Positions 1-8,458 of a DNA stretch of 9,201 bases are shown piece by piece. Source of the stretch: a bacterium (GTDB lineage Bacteria; Margulisbacteria; Marinamargulisbacteria; JAAEMD01); NCBI GenBank assembly GCA_024225875.1, contig JAAEMD010000009.1:1-9201 (forward strand), in the 5' to 3' direction. Every line of letters starts with the position of its first letter. The stretch's first letter is position 1. The position numbers were made by a program, and so were the translations under genes. The notes beneath the pieces were generated by a model, which saw nothing but the letters and a program-made list of their open reading frames with translations, was not told the origin of the DNA and did no database searches.

Positions 1-3000
1 AATAAAAAAAAATTGATATTTAATAATCTCCGTTATGTAAAAGACAAGCAAAAATTTAAAGACTTTTTTTATAGAGTTCTTGAATGCCAGAATCAAAATG
101 TTAAGTTGAAGGCATTGAAAGCAATATCCAGTATTACAAAAATGAACCCGGCCACCTTATTTAGTAAAAAATGGTTAACGGAGCTTCTAAACAATGAGCT
201 CTCCAATGATTCCTTCAACAATCCTGACAATAAAGAATACATGTTCGAGATTATTAAAACAACAGCATCAATAACAGATACTTACAGCCTTCACTTAAAC
301 CTGGATAATGAAAAACACTTAGTGACATTATTTAATATATTAGAGTCTACAAAAGATCTTAAGACACAGGCAATAACTTCAAAAGCACTAAATAACTTAT
401 TAAACAGGCTTGAAGAAATCTTTTTGGATATAGAGTTTTTTGATATAGAGTTTAGTATGGATGATATAAGTAATTTATTATCTAATAGTTTAGCTCAAGT
501 CATACCGAACGCTTTAAGAAATATCAGATTATATTATTTAAGCTCCATTCAATGTCAGGCTGGTTCAGATAAAAGCAAACAGGATATTACTGTAAAAGAA
601 GTTGAAGAAAAAATCAGTGCTGTTTGTACTTTATATAAAATCAAATCGAATGAGATTTTTATAAAAAACCAGCTTAACAACAATTTCAATAATATCAAAT
701 CGAATGAGATTTTTATAAAAAACCTGTCAAAGGATAGTTTCGATAGAAACCTGGAACAAATTAAATCATATATTGACATGCTGATTACAAACCTGGCTGA
801 TATTGCTTTAAACACCTGTTTTTATAGCGGTGAATATAGTGTGCAGATATTAGAAAAAATGATAAAAAAACTTTGTCCTGGAACATTATCACCAAAAAGC
901 ATTGCAACTGTTTCAGAATTAATAAATAGAACATTAATTCGTTCAAACACAGAGATTAAGAACTATGACATCCTGGCCTTTCTTCTCGAATCGATCAAAA
1001 AATTAAGTACCGTCAAAGAAGCGGGCTGCATTATTGATTCAATTAAAATACTATCTGATGAACAACAAAACGTAGAGTTCTGTAAAAAAAACAAACTGGC
1101 AGACACTCTGTTAAAATTAGAAGCCCTGCCATTGAGTCATAAAAAAATGAAAATAGATCATAATATTCAATTACTTCTTGTAAAGCTTCTAACACAAGAG
1201 GAGAGAAAAGAATTAAAAATAAATATTAAGCAACACTCATCATACGAAAGTATCGAGAATAAAGAAGAGATAGAAAAAAGAGTTTTAGATATAAAAAAGT
1301 ATACATATTTAATACAAGGTGACCAGAAATTATTGAACTCTATTTATTCAGCTGATACATTAAAAACCATTGTTACTAATGCTGTTGAATCTAAAAACAC
1401 AGATCTTAAAATAGCTTGTATGAATTTGTTGAGTATATTATTAAAGTACATTGATACAAAACATAACCCGGATAACTTCAGACTCTTTACCAATTTACAG
1501 CTTGCAGATAAGTTGATAACGACTTGTAATAGTAAACGCCCTCAAAAAGAGATCACCAATGCTTTGATGCTGATGATATTTTATATGGATACTGATTCAG
1601 ATATAGTCAGTTTTCATAAACAACGTTTTATATCCACAGACGAACTTTTAAATTTAACAGACAAAATACTCTCTCTGGATTATCATCCAGTAGACGCGAG
1701 AGAACAAAATAGGTTTGGGATATTAATTAATCAAATAATAGTAAAATCCTTATCTGGAAAAAATCATGAGTTAATGACGCGTTTTTATGAACAAAAATGG
1801 ATAGATCTGATGTATCGTCTATTTTTCACAGCATTTACCCAGTCCCAAATGGCCCAGGTGTCTATAATCCTGAGTAATATTGTAAAACACCCCACTAATT
1901 TCTTAACAAGATTCAAAGCAAGGCACGACATAAATCAAGTGGTTGTAAAAGTGGTAAGAGCTGCTAAGAATATAAGACAAGAGTACTACAGCAGATATTT
2001 GAGCGAGCTAATCTACGCTTTTACCTGTAAAAATTTGAATGGCTCGTTTAATACTAAAGAAACAGTAGATATGTTTTTCAACCTTAATAAACACAAAAGT
2101 GTTGAAAATTTTTATTATGAAAGCTCAATGATTCTACAGTCAATTGAAAACATTCTGAAAGGTAATAATAAAGGGCAGGAAGTATTTTTCAAAAATAATA
2201 TATTCGAATTAGTTTTCAAAATATGTACAGATACAAAAAGATTCACTTTATGCAATATAGTGGAGCTGAACGAAATTCTGACTAAATATAAAATATTAGA
2301 CTCTGCCTTTAATATATTACAGATGCCCTCAGAAAACTCTGTTCTCCTGAAAATTGCATGGAGCAAAAAATCGATAGAAAAATTTATAGAAACTGTATCT
2401 ACTTTTAGTACTGTAGAACTGAAAATGGAATATCAGTTGAAATTTAGTTCATACCTGTTACACGTAATTGAAAATCATGGTTTCAGGCAATATATTGCTG
2501 AAGATGAGAGTATTTACCACTGGCTGATCAGATTAGTTCTTAAAAACACCAGTAATCCGAAAAAAATACTGCCTGTTTTTAAAGTAATTGCAGAACTGAC
2601 AACGCAAAAAAAGGAAACAGAAATAATCCCTTTTCCTGTTCACACTCAATTAGTAAATGATATGGTGTTCACAATCGATAAGGCCTACAGTAAACTTAGA
2701 GGCAACGTTAAAAACGAGTTAACCGAAGCTTTTCTCAAATCACTTTCGAATCTCATCAATTTCTCAATCATATCTGCCAATAGTATCTCACGAGAAATTG
2801 CGCCCCTGATTAAGAAAATATGTGAAAATAAAGAATTCAGGATTAATAACTATATAGAATGTATTGTGAAGATAATGGGAAACTCAAAAGTTGTTGATAA
2901 GAATACAATATATATTCTTTTAGACCTGGGAGCTAAGGCTGATATCCCAAATCAAGTAGAGCTGGTTGCTAACAGCATAAATACGCATATCACAAACCAG

Positions 3001-3339
3001 AACAATATTTCATTTTTCCAGAAAAAAACAATAAAAAAGACGGTGATTCATATGAGCAGATGCAGGAATCTGAATAAGCATACAAGGGTAGTTATTTTTA
3101 ATATACTTATAAATTCCCTGAGATACAATAGTCTCAAAGGTGCTTTTAATAGCTCGAATTTAAATCAAATAATGTCCAACTGCCTGTTATCAGATAAAGA
3201 ACGTTTATCCCATAATGAGCTTTCAAAATTTTATAATACGATAAACAGCATCAAATCTTTGTCTAACAATCACAAAAAAGTAATATTAGATTTTTTATTA
3301 AAGCTCAGTGTATCTAACAACAATGATGTCCAAAAATAA
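1..3339 (+). CDS. Large HEAT/ARM-like alpha-solenoid repeat protein, 5'-partial
   Basis: The frame is open from the first base of the window to a TAA stop at 3337-3339, giving at least 1,110 codons. The first possible start is TTG at 13, preceded only by an A-run with no Shine-Dalgarno sequence. The first in-frame ATG is near 142. The true start is therefore probably outside the window. The protein is rich in Leu, Ile, Lys, Asn and Ser and reads as successive amphipathic helices of about 15-20 residues separated by short polar turns, as in HEAT/ARM-type solenoids. I see no signal peptide, transmembrane segment or catalytic motif. Counting from TTG 13, residues 210-245 contain an 18-residue tandem duplication (IKSNEIFIKN twice), and residues 138-147 a five-residue one (LDIEF, FDIEF). 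Such proteins usually act as scaffolds or protein-binding surfaces; that role is inferred from fold type only. I do not recognise a named family. It shares strand with the efflux genes, but a 430-bp gap suggests separate transcription. Confidence 0.75.
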   Translation, partial: NKKKLIFNNLRYVKDKQKFKDFFYRVLECQNQNVKLKALKAISSITKMNPATLFSKKWLTELLNNELSNDSFNNPDNKEYMFEIIKTTASITDTYSLHLNLDNEKHLVTLFNILESTKDLKTQAITSKALNNLLNRLEEIFLDIEFFDIEFSMDDISNLLSNSLAQVIPNALRNIRLYYLSSIQCQAGSDKSKQDITVKEVEEKISAVCTLYKIKSNEIFIKNQLNNNFNNIKSNEIFIKNLSKDSFDRNLEQIKSYIDMLITNLADIALNTCFYSGEYSVQILEKMIKKLCPGTLSPKSIATVSELINRTLIRSNTEIKNYDILAFLLESIKKLSTVKEAGCIIDSIKILSDEQQNVEFCKKNKLADTLLKLEALPLSHKKMKIDHNIQLLLVKLLTQEERKELKINIKQHSSYESIENKEEIEKRVLDIKKYTYLIQGDQKLLNSIYSADTLKTIVTNAVESKNTDLKIACMNLLSILLKYIDTKHNPDNFRLFTNLQLADKLITTCNSKRPQKEITNALMLMIFYMDTDSDIVSFHKQRFISTDELLNLTDKILSLDYHPVDAREQNRFGILINQIIVKSLSGKNHELMTRFYEQKWIDLMYRLFFTAFTQSQMAQVSIILSNIVKHPTNFLTRFKARHDINQVVVKVVRAAKNIRQEYYSRYLSELIYAFTCKNLNGSFNTKETVDMFFNLNKHKSVENFYYESSMILQSIENILKGNNKGQEVFFKNNIFELVFKICTDTKRFTLCNIVELNEILTKYKILDSAFNILQMPSENSVLLKIAWSKKSIEKFIETVSTFSTVELKMEYQLKFSSYLLHVIENHGFRQYIAEDESIYHWLIRLVLKNTSNPKKILPVFKVIAELTTQKKETEIIPFPVHTQLVNDMVFTIDKAYSKLRGNVKNELTEAFLKSLSNLINFSIISANSISREIAPLIKKICENKEFRINNYIECIVKIMGNSKVVDKNTIYILLDLGAKADIPNQVELVANSINTHITNQNNISFFQKKTIKKTVIHMSRCRNLNKHTRVVIFNILINSLRYNSLKGAFNSSNLNQIMSNCLLSDKERLSHNELSKFYNTINSIKSLSNNHKKVILDFLLKLSVSNNNDVQK
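424..453 (+). repeat. 15-bp in-frame tandem duplication inside the solenoid gene
   Basis: Two adjacent 15-bp units (424-438 and 439-453) match at 14 of 15 positions and encode LDIEF followed by FDIEF. The unit length is a multiple of three, so the frame is kept. Confidence 0.6.
640..747 (+). repeat. 54-bp in-frame tandem duplication inside the solenoid gene
   Basis: A 31-bp block at 640-670 recurs exactly at 694-724, an offset of 54 bp or 18 codons. Each copy encodes IKSNEIFIKN. The remaining 23 bp of each unit have diverged but still show a shared N/S-F-N/D pattern (NNNFNN against SKDSFDR). This is a recent in-frame duplication of about one helix, seen directly in the sequence. Confidence 0.85.
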
Positions 3340-3376
3340 TAAGCCGATCTTTTTTCACGAGTTACGAACTAAAGAC

Positions 3377-3405
3377 ACAGCTTTTTGAAAATGATGCTGT
3401 TTTGT
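3377..3405 (+). terminator. Weak rho-independent terminator candidate after the solenoid gene
   Basis: An acagc (3377-3381) / gctgt (3396-3400) stem encloses a tttt/aaaa inner stem with a small bulge, and is followed by a T-rich run (ttttgtttta). It lies about 40 bp past the stop at 3339. The stem is short and imperfect, so this is only a candidate. Confidence 0.35.
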
Positions 3406-3540
3406 TTTATTGCCCCTTTTTGAGAAATATATGTGGTTATCGTCCTTGTGGAGTTTGTTTTCTAATAAGCGACTTATTATAGCTGGTACAAATTGAACGG
3501 TCCGTTTAAATGGCTGAGTGCATGTGTACTTGCGTACATA

Positions 3541-3592
3541 AACGAAGTCATTTGAAAACTTTAAGTGTCGGACATTTTACTTTGGAACAGCT
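3541..3592 (+). repeat. 52-bp inverted repeat, left arm
   Basis: These 52 bases are identical to the reverse complement of 9147-9198. Two of the next three bases outward (3538-3540 against 9199-9201) also match. The inner flanks diverge at once. The block contains the short palindrome TGTCGGACA at 3566-3574. In both copies the same end faces outward, away from the efflux operon, as expected for the two ends of one element or for two oppositely oriented copies of one repeat. Its family is unknown to me. Confidence 0.9.
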
Positions 3593-3627
3593 ATATATGT
3601 CTGGGAAGGATGACATTAATTAGCAAG

Positions 3628-3682
3628 GTCATCATACCTTGACTATTTATAAATTTTTCGGTGAAATAGTCTAGCTGATGAC
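3628..3682 (+). promoter_or_regulatory. Nested stem structure upstream of the efflux operon
   Basis: An outer 7-bp stem (gtcatca 3628-3634 with tgatgac 3676-3682) encloses a perfect 8-bp stem (gactattt 3641-3648 with aaatagtc 3664-3671) and a 15-nt loop, about 100 nt before the channel gene start. It could be an RNA leader structure, an operator-like inverted repeat, or the remnant of a mobile element. The pairing is visible; the function is inference. Confidence 0.35.
3639..3667 (+). promoter_or_regulatory. Possible sigma70-type promoter for the efflux operon
   Basis: TTGACT at 3639-3644 (5 of 6 to the consensus -35) is followed after 17 bp by TGAAAT at 3662-3667 (4 of 6 to the -10). It sits inside the nested stem structure and would give a leader of about 110 nt before the channel start. 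In AT-rich DNA such matches arise easily by chance. Confidence 0.3.
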
Positions 3683-3772
3683 TTCTTTGTTTTTTGAAAA
3701 TGGGTTCTTTAGCTAAATATCGTAGAGATTTAGAGCAGGCAATTTTTTCAGGATTTCAATAGAAGCTCAAAT

Positions 3773-3776
3773 GGAG
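3773..3776 (+). promoter_or_regulatory. Shine-Dalgarno GGAG that selects the channel gene start
   Basis: GGAG lies six bases before ATG 3783. The in-frame ATG at 3771 has no comparable purine-rich site upstream and itself overlaps this GGAG. The 3783 start also gives a normal signal peptide (Met-Lys-Thr-Ser-Lys, then a hydrophobic stretch), so I prefer it. Confidence 0.7.
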
Positions 3777-3782
3777 AAAAAA

Positions 3783-5243
3783 ATGAAAACAAGTAAACTT
3801 ATATTAATAATATTTCTGATATACAATAGTTCGTTATTCGGGTTAAATTTAGATACTTTTATAAAAACATGTCTGGAAAATCATCCTTTGGCTGAGGTTA
3901 GTACAAAAGAATACCTGCAAAATCTTGCTGATGCTGAAAAAGCTGGTGCAATAAAAGACTGGAACTTATTTACCTCATATGATTTTCAAAAAGGAGCAAA
4001 TATTCCAGGTACAACTTTATATAACGAAAACAGCACACAACACATACTCTCTGGAGGAGCATACAAACTCTTTAGTGAAACAGGTACTCAGCTTTCAATA
4101 GGAACTTCTTATACAGCACAAATGGACCAGCCCACCTTTATCCCCTCACTACCTGATGATATATATTCGCTGGCATTTGATATATCATTTAAACAGCCCT
4201 TACTTAAAAACAGTTTTGGTCTGCTCGATCGCTATCCATTAAAACTATCTGAATATAAGGCAAAGTTAGCCACTATAAAGTATCAGGAAGATCTGGAAGA
4301 TTTCGTTGTTAAAACAAGTTTTGTATATATTAAGTGGTTGAATAGTAAAAACATTAAAGAGCTGTATGCAACACAGCTGGAAAAAGCAAAACAACAATTG
4401 AATATAATGAATAAAAGAGCAAGCAGGGGGGGCGCTGAAAAGTTAGATGTTATTTTAGCTAACCAGAATTATTTAGCTAAAAAAATCAAATATAAAAAAG
4501 AAGCTCAAAGGTTTGCGATTTTATCTATTGAAGCAAGATCATTATTATCAGGATCAATAGATATTGCTAAACAATTTGAAAATGTAATGCCATCAGAGCA
4601 GGATATTGAAATAAAAATACCTGATAAAAGTAACGGGTTGAATAGATTTGAAGAAAAAGGACTGGCTCTGCGTGTACTGGAAATAAACAGAGAAATAGCA
4701 AAAAAAAGCCTTGAGGCAAGGAATAATGAAAAAGAAATAAGCATTAATCTTTTAGGAAAATATCAGGCTGGTGCAACTCAGATAAATCCTCAAGATGTTT
4801 ATTCCCATATTGGAACAGAGCCAATCTATAAGCTCGGGATAGAAATTAAACATCCATTAGAAAATACTGCCGCAGATTCAGGTTATAAAGAAGAACTGGC
4901 AAAATATGATAAAATAACAGCTCAAAATCAAGAGGCTTATATAAGGATGAGAAATTCTTTAGAGGTTCTTTATACTGAGCTTGAATATTTAGATGAAATT
5001 ATAACTATAACAGATGATTTGATCATTGAATCTAATAAAGCATTTAAAGCAGAAGATATAAAATACCGACAAGGTAGATCTTACTCTTATAGTCTTGTAT
5101 TAGATGCTCAAAACAGATTACTTGATACTAAGATACAACTGGATTCATTAATGCTTTCTAAGCATATGATTAAAACTCAAATTTCGGGATTGCTTGACAT
5201 CTATGTAGATAAATACGGACTAAAAACAAAACAGGAGAGTTGA
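3783..5243 (+). CDS. TolC-family outer membrane efflux channel (OEP) protein
   Basis: The protein has 486 residues, normal for the TolC/OEP family. It forms the outer-membrane and periplasmic channel through which an RND pump expels its substrates. Residues 1-20 are a signal peptide (MKTSK, then the hydrophobic LILIIFLIYNSSLFG). There is no lipobox cysteine, so it is not a lipoprotein like some NodT-type channels. Two OEP repeats follow. The first has the typical long helices and the conserved turn SRGGAEKLDVILANQ (214-228). The second repeats the pattern as KYRQGRSYSYSLVLDAQ (427-443). Internal two-fold repetition with these R-x-G turns is diagnostic of the family. The stop is one base from the RND start, so the two are almost certainly cotranscribed. 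The conserved turn contains a run of seven G at 4426-4432, unusual in this AT-rich DNA. The start could also be 3771, adding four residues. Confidence 0.92.
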   Translation: MKTSKLILIIFLIYNSSLFGLNLDTFIKTCLENHPLAEVSTKEYLQNLADAEKAGAIKDWNLFTSYDFQKGANIPGTTLYNENSTQHILSGGAYKLFSETGTQLSIGTSYTAQMDQPTFIPSLPDDIYSLAFDISFKQPLLKNSFGLLDRYPLKLSEYKAKLATIKYQEDLEDFVVKTSFVYIKWLNSKNIKELYATQLEKAKQQLNIMNKRASRGGAEKLDVILANQNYLAKKIKYKKEAQRFAILSIEARSLLSGSIDIAKQFENVMPSEQDIEIKIPDKSNGLNRFEEKGLALRVLEINREIAKKSLEARNNEKEISINLLGKYQAGATQINPQDVYSHIGTEPIYKLGIEIKHPLENTAADSGYKEELAKYDKITAQNQEAYIRMRNSLEVLYTELEYLDEIITITDDLIIESNKAFKAEDIKYRQGRSYSYSLVLDAQNRLLDTKIQLDSLMLSKHMIKTQISGLLDIYVDKYGLKTKQES

Positions 5244-5244
5244 A

Positions 5245-8200
5245 ATGCAGGGTATGATCAAATATTTAATTGAAAAACCGAAGGTTGCAAATTTATTTGT
5301 ATTTTTTATTTGTCTTGCTGGTTTATTCAGTCTTTTTAGAACACATAATAGCGGATATCCAAATATTGATTTTGGTATGATAAATATCACTACTATCTAT
5401 CCTGGAGCGTCACCGACTGATATGGAGCTGAAGATCACTAACAAAATAGAAGAAAAAGTTAAGGGAATTGATGGAATTAAGCAAATAACGTCTGGATCAC
5501 TGGAAAACTTATCGCAAATGATGATTACAATGGAAGATAAGGCGGACTATGATAAAGTTGAGTCTGATATACAGAAAGCTATTGATCAGATTGATGATTT
5601 TCCAATGGATCTGCCTAATAGACCTTCTGTCATATCAATTGAAACTGAAAAAATACCAGTTGCTGAAATAGCGATCACCGGAAAAGCCCCCTATAAGGAG
5701 AAAAGAAAATATGCCCTGGCACTAGCGAAAAAGCTTGAAGCAGAAGCTCTTATCGGGAACATAGAAAAAATTGGATATTTGAAACAGGAAATAAAAATTA
5801 AAGCTAACCAGGAAAAGTTAGAAGAAAAACATATATCTCTGTTTCAGCTTGTTAATGCAATAAAGCAAAATAATATTCGTCTCCCTGGTGGAGATCTGAA
5901 AGAATCTACTCAGGAAAAGAAAATAGTTGTGCTTGCTGAATTTGAAAAGCCTGTCGATATTGAAAATGTTATTGTTCGATCAGGTTTTGAAGGAAATAGA
6001 GTTTTAGTCAAACATGTAGCTAATGTAGAAGACAGCTTTGAAGATTCCAAAAAAATAACCAGGCTTAATGGCCAGGATGCTATTAACTTACTTATTATCA
6101 AAAAATCTGATTCAGACATTATAAAAACATCCAGAATAGTTAATGAAGTATTAAATAATTTTAAAAAGATACTGCCTGAAGATATATCAGCAAGCTTTGT
6201 TGTTGATTATAGCCAGGAAACAAAGAGCTTATTACGACTGGTAAAAAGTAATGCAAAAGCCGGGTTTGTTCTGGTTGTTACTGCATTATTGTTAATGCTC
6301 AACTGGAAAGTAGCTTTATGGACATCAATAGGGATCCCTGTTTCTATTTTATCAGCATTTATTTTTATTCCGAGCTTTGATATAACGATAAACTTTATAT
6401 CTTTGATGGCCATGATTATTGTTCTTGGGATGCTTGTTGATGATGCTATTGTTGTTTCGGAAAATATATTTAGATATAGAGAAGAAGGGATGCCTGGAAA
6501 ACAGGCTGCTGTTAAAGGAACTCAAGAAGTAATGTGGCCTGTTGTAGCTACAGTTATGACCACTATAGTAGCCTTTACACCTTTAATCGCTATGACAGGA
6601 GTTATGGGCAAATTTATGTATTCAATGCCAATAGTTTTAAGCTTAATATTACTGGGCTCTCTGTTTGAGAGCTTATTCATTCTTCCATCGCATATTGCCC
6701 ATACTAAAATTCCGCCAGTAAAAGTAAAAAAATTCCAGGTTATGAAAAAAATAGAACAATGGTATGAACGGGCAATTGTATTTACTCTTAAAAATAAAAT
6801 TAAGACCTTAATGTTTTTCATAGTTATTTTTGCATTATCAATTTTATTATTAGTTACCAGAATGAGCTTTATCCTGTTTGATTCATCTGACGGTCTTTAT
6901 GGAGTGATAGAATTTGAAACAGATAGAGGCACTTCATTACAGGAAACTGCAAATAGAGCAGCAAAAATCGAAAAAGTATTATTAGAGCATCCTAAATCAG
7001 AAATATCTAATTTTCTTACAACAATTGGTGATTCTACCGCGGATATCGAATCGTACGGAACAGAAGTTGAACATGCTGGGGTAGGAAATATTCTAATACA
7101 TTTAACACCTATAGAATCAAGAGATACAAATGCCAAACAAATAATTGCCAGTATAAAAAAGAAATTAGAAAAAATAACAGGATTTACAAAGATCGAAGTG
7201 CGGGAGATTAATGATGGTCCGCCTGTTGGAAGACCAGTTACTGTAACAGTAATTAGTAATAACAATGATCTAAGATCTAAGCTGGCTAATGATATACTGA
7301 TGTTTCTTAAAACAAAAAAAGGAGTTTTAAACTTAGAAAACAGTGAAGGAAAAGGCAAAAAGCAAGTACAAATCACTTTTGACTATGACCTTATGGGAAG
7401 GCTTGGAGTTAATCCTGAATCCGTGGCTCAGGCCATAAGAATTGCATATGAAGGGCAGGTAGTTACAGGGTTTAACAGAAATGATGAAGAAGTGGATATA
7501 AGAGCAGAACTGGAAGACGATCATCAAATATCTACAGAAGTGTTATCTAAACTCACAGTACCCGGCCCATCTGGAAGATTAGTTCCTGTTGGACAGTTTA
7601 TTAAAATGAATGAAGTTGATGATTTACTTTTAATTAATCATTATGATGGAGAACGTTCTGTGACAATTTATGGAGACGTAGACAGCAAAATCATTACTTC
7701 ACAAAAAATTAATCAGGAAATTAAAGAGAAGTTTGCAGGTATTATCGCAAAGATGCCAGATGCCAGATTGAAATTTGGTGGTGAAGAAGAAGATACTAAT
7801 GAAGCTATGAAAAGTCTAGCTATTGCCATGATATTAGCTTTAATAGGGATTTATTTTATTCTTGTAATGTTATTCAATTCTTTTTTTCAGCCTGCTCTTG
7901 TTATGTCTTCTATACCCTTCACGTTGTCAGGTATAATTTTTGCATTCTACTTACATAACTTAACATTTGGGTTTGTGGCAATTATAGGTTTAATCGGTCT
8001 TACAGGGGTCGTTGTAAATAATGGATTAATTATGATCAGTTTCTTAAATAGAAAGAGAAAAGAAAAAGGTATGGTTATAGAAGATTTAGCTGCAGCTGCA
8101 AGCAAGAGACTAAGGCCTGTCCTTTTGACAACAATGACTACGTCTGCAGGATTATTTCCTTCTGCCTACGGTTTTGGAGGAGACAATGCCTTTCTTATCC

Positions 8201-8373
8201 CAATGATTATGGCTATAGCCTGGGGTCTGGTATTTGCATCCGTAATCACACTGTTTCTTACACCTGCACTGTATTTTATACATGCAAAAGCAGAGAAAAA
8301 TATCCAAAGAAAACTGGTAAGAACTCGCCGATTTTTTCGGTATTATGCGACCTCCTGTTTTACAAAAACATAA
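5245..8373 (+). CDS. RND-family efflux transporter, HAE-1-like inner membrane pump
   Basis: At 1,042 residues it has the size and plan of AcrB-type proton-driven exporters. It has one N-terminal membrane segment (about 12-30), a large periplasmic loop, segments 2-6 (about 339-480), segment 7 (about 523-545), a second periplasmic loop, and segments 8-12 (about 856-1012). The proton-relay pair is present in GMLVDDAIVV (Asp399, Asp400) of segment 4. Segment 10 carries GVVVNNGLIM, with Asn925 about where AcrB has Lys940; this Asn-Asn form is known in other HAE-type pumps. Such pumps export drugs, detergents, bile salts or signalling lipids from periplasm and membrane; the substrate cannot be read from sequence. 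The start is supported by AGGAG at 5233-5237, seven bases upstream, and by a one-base gap to the channel gene. No adaptor gene is present here. The last 30 residues are basic and aromatic, and the end lies in a long palindrome, so the native C-terminus may have been altered. Confidence 0.93.
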   Translation: MQGMIKYLIEKPKVANLFVFFICLAGLFSLFRTHNSGYPNIDFGMINITTIYPGASPTDMELKITNKIEEKVKGIDGIKQITSGSLENLSQMMITMEDKADYDKVESDIQKAIDQIDDFPMDLPNRPSVISIETEKIPVAEIAITGKAPYKEKRKYALALAKKLEAEALIGNIEKIGYLKQEIKIKANQEKLEEKHISLFQLVNAIKQNNIRLPGGDLKESTQEKKIVVLAEFEKPVDIENVIVRSGFEGNRVLVKHVANVEDSFEDSKKITRLNGQDAINLLIIKKSDSDIIKTSRIVNEVLNNFKKILPEDISASFVVDYSQETKSLLRLVKSNAKAGFVLVVTALLLMLNWKVALWTSIGIPVSILSAFIFIPSFDITINFISLMAMIIVLGMLVDDAIVVSENIFRYREEGMPGKQAAVKGTQEVMWPVVATVMTTIVAFTPLIAMTGVMGKFMYSMPIVLSLILLGSLFESLFILPSHIAHTKIPPVKVKKFQVMKKIEQWYERAIVFTLKNKIKTLMFFIVIFALSILLLVTRMSFILFDSSDGLYGVIEFETDRGTSLQETANRAAKIEKVLLEHPKSEISNFLTTIGDSTADIESYGTEVEHAGVGNILIHLTPIESRDTNAKQIIASIKKKLEKITGFTKIEVREINDGPPVGRPVTVTVISNNNDLRSKLANDILMFLKTKKGVLNLENSEGKGKKQVQITFDYDLMGRLGVNPESVAQAIRIAYEGQVVTGFNRNDEEVDIRAELEDDHQISTEVLSKLTVPGPSGRLVPVGQFIKMNEVDDLLLINHYDGERSVTIYGDVDSKIITSQKINQEIKEKFAGIIAKMPDARLKFGGEEEDTNEAMKSLAIAMILALIGIYFILVMLFNSFFQPALVMSSIPFTLSGIIFAFYLHNLTFGFVAIIGLIGLTGVVVNNGLIMISFLNRKRKEKGMVIEDLAAAASKRLRPVLLTTMTTSAGLFPSAYGFGGDNAFLIPMIMAIAWGLVFASVITLFLTPALYFIHAKAEKNIQRKLVRTRRFFRYYATSCFTKT

Positions 8374-8458
8374 AATTAATGGTTCTACAGCAGGAAACAA
8401 TGATGTAGACGCATTTAGATATGCTTTTTTTAAAAGAACAGGTTGCATAATACGAAAT
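8335..8458. repeat. Long imperfect palindrome spanning the RND stop codon
   Basis: The forward strand from 8340 to 8389 aligns without gaps to the reverse complement of 8404-8453 at 36 of 50 positions. The match includes gtattatgc exactly, then acct, a ttttnaaaaa block, aatg and tctaca, around a 14-nt loop. With a one-base gap the pairing extends out to about 8335/8458. The RND stop at 8371-8373 is inside the left arm. A palindrome of this size is typical of miniature inverted-repeat elements or of large termination/processing hairpins; which one applies here is not decided by the sequence. Confidence 0.7.

Larger units (their letters stand above)
3340..3770. other. Gene-free region between the solenoid gene and the efflux operon
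   Basis: About 430 bp have no convincing reading frame on either strand. The region contains a weak terminator candidate just after the solenoid gene, a short AT palindrome (taataag/cttatta around 3463-3479), one arm of the 52-bp inverted repeat shared with the right end of the window, and a nested stem structure with a promoter-like sequence. Frames crossing 3541-3760 are interrupted by stops. It could be a decayed mobile-element remnant plus the efflux leader, but I cannot name the element. Confidence 0.6.

Noticed and set aside
3700..3762. 20-codon frame (MGSLAKYRRDLEQAIFSGFQ) before the channel gene
   Set aside because: It lacks a Shine-Dalgarno sequence, resembles no known leader peptide and is within chance expectation.
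3771..3782. Upstream ATG as the channel gene start
   Set aside because: It has no ribosome-binding site, whereas ATG 3783 has GGAG six bases upstream and gives a standard signal peptide.
6897..7376. 159-codon minus-strand open frame
   Set aside because: It lies entirely antisense to the periplasmic part of the RND gene and is an artefact of its codon composition.
8152..8448. 98-codon minus-strand open frame
   Set aside because: It is mostly the antisense of the conserved RND C-terminal membrane segments and has no recognisable protein features.
8335..8458. Integron attC site
   Set aside because: The palindrome has a suitable size, but I see no conserved R'/R'' core (GTTRRRY and its partner), no integrase and no cassette-like array.
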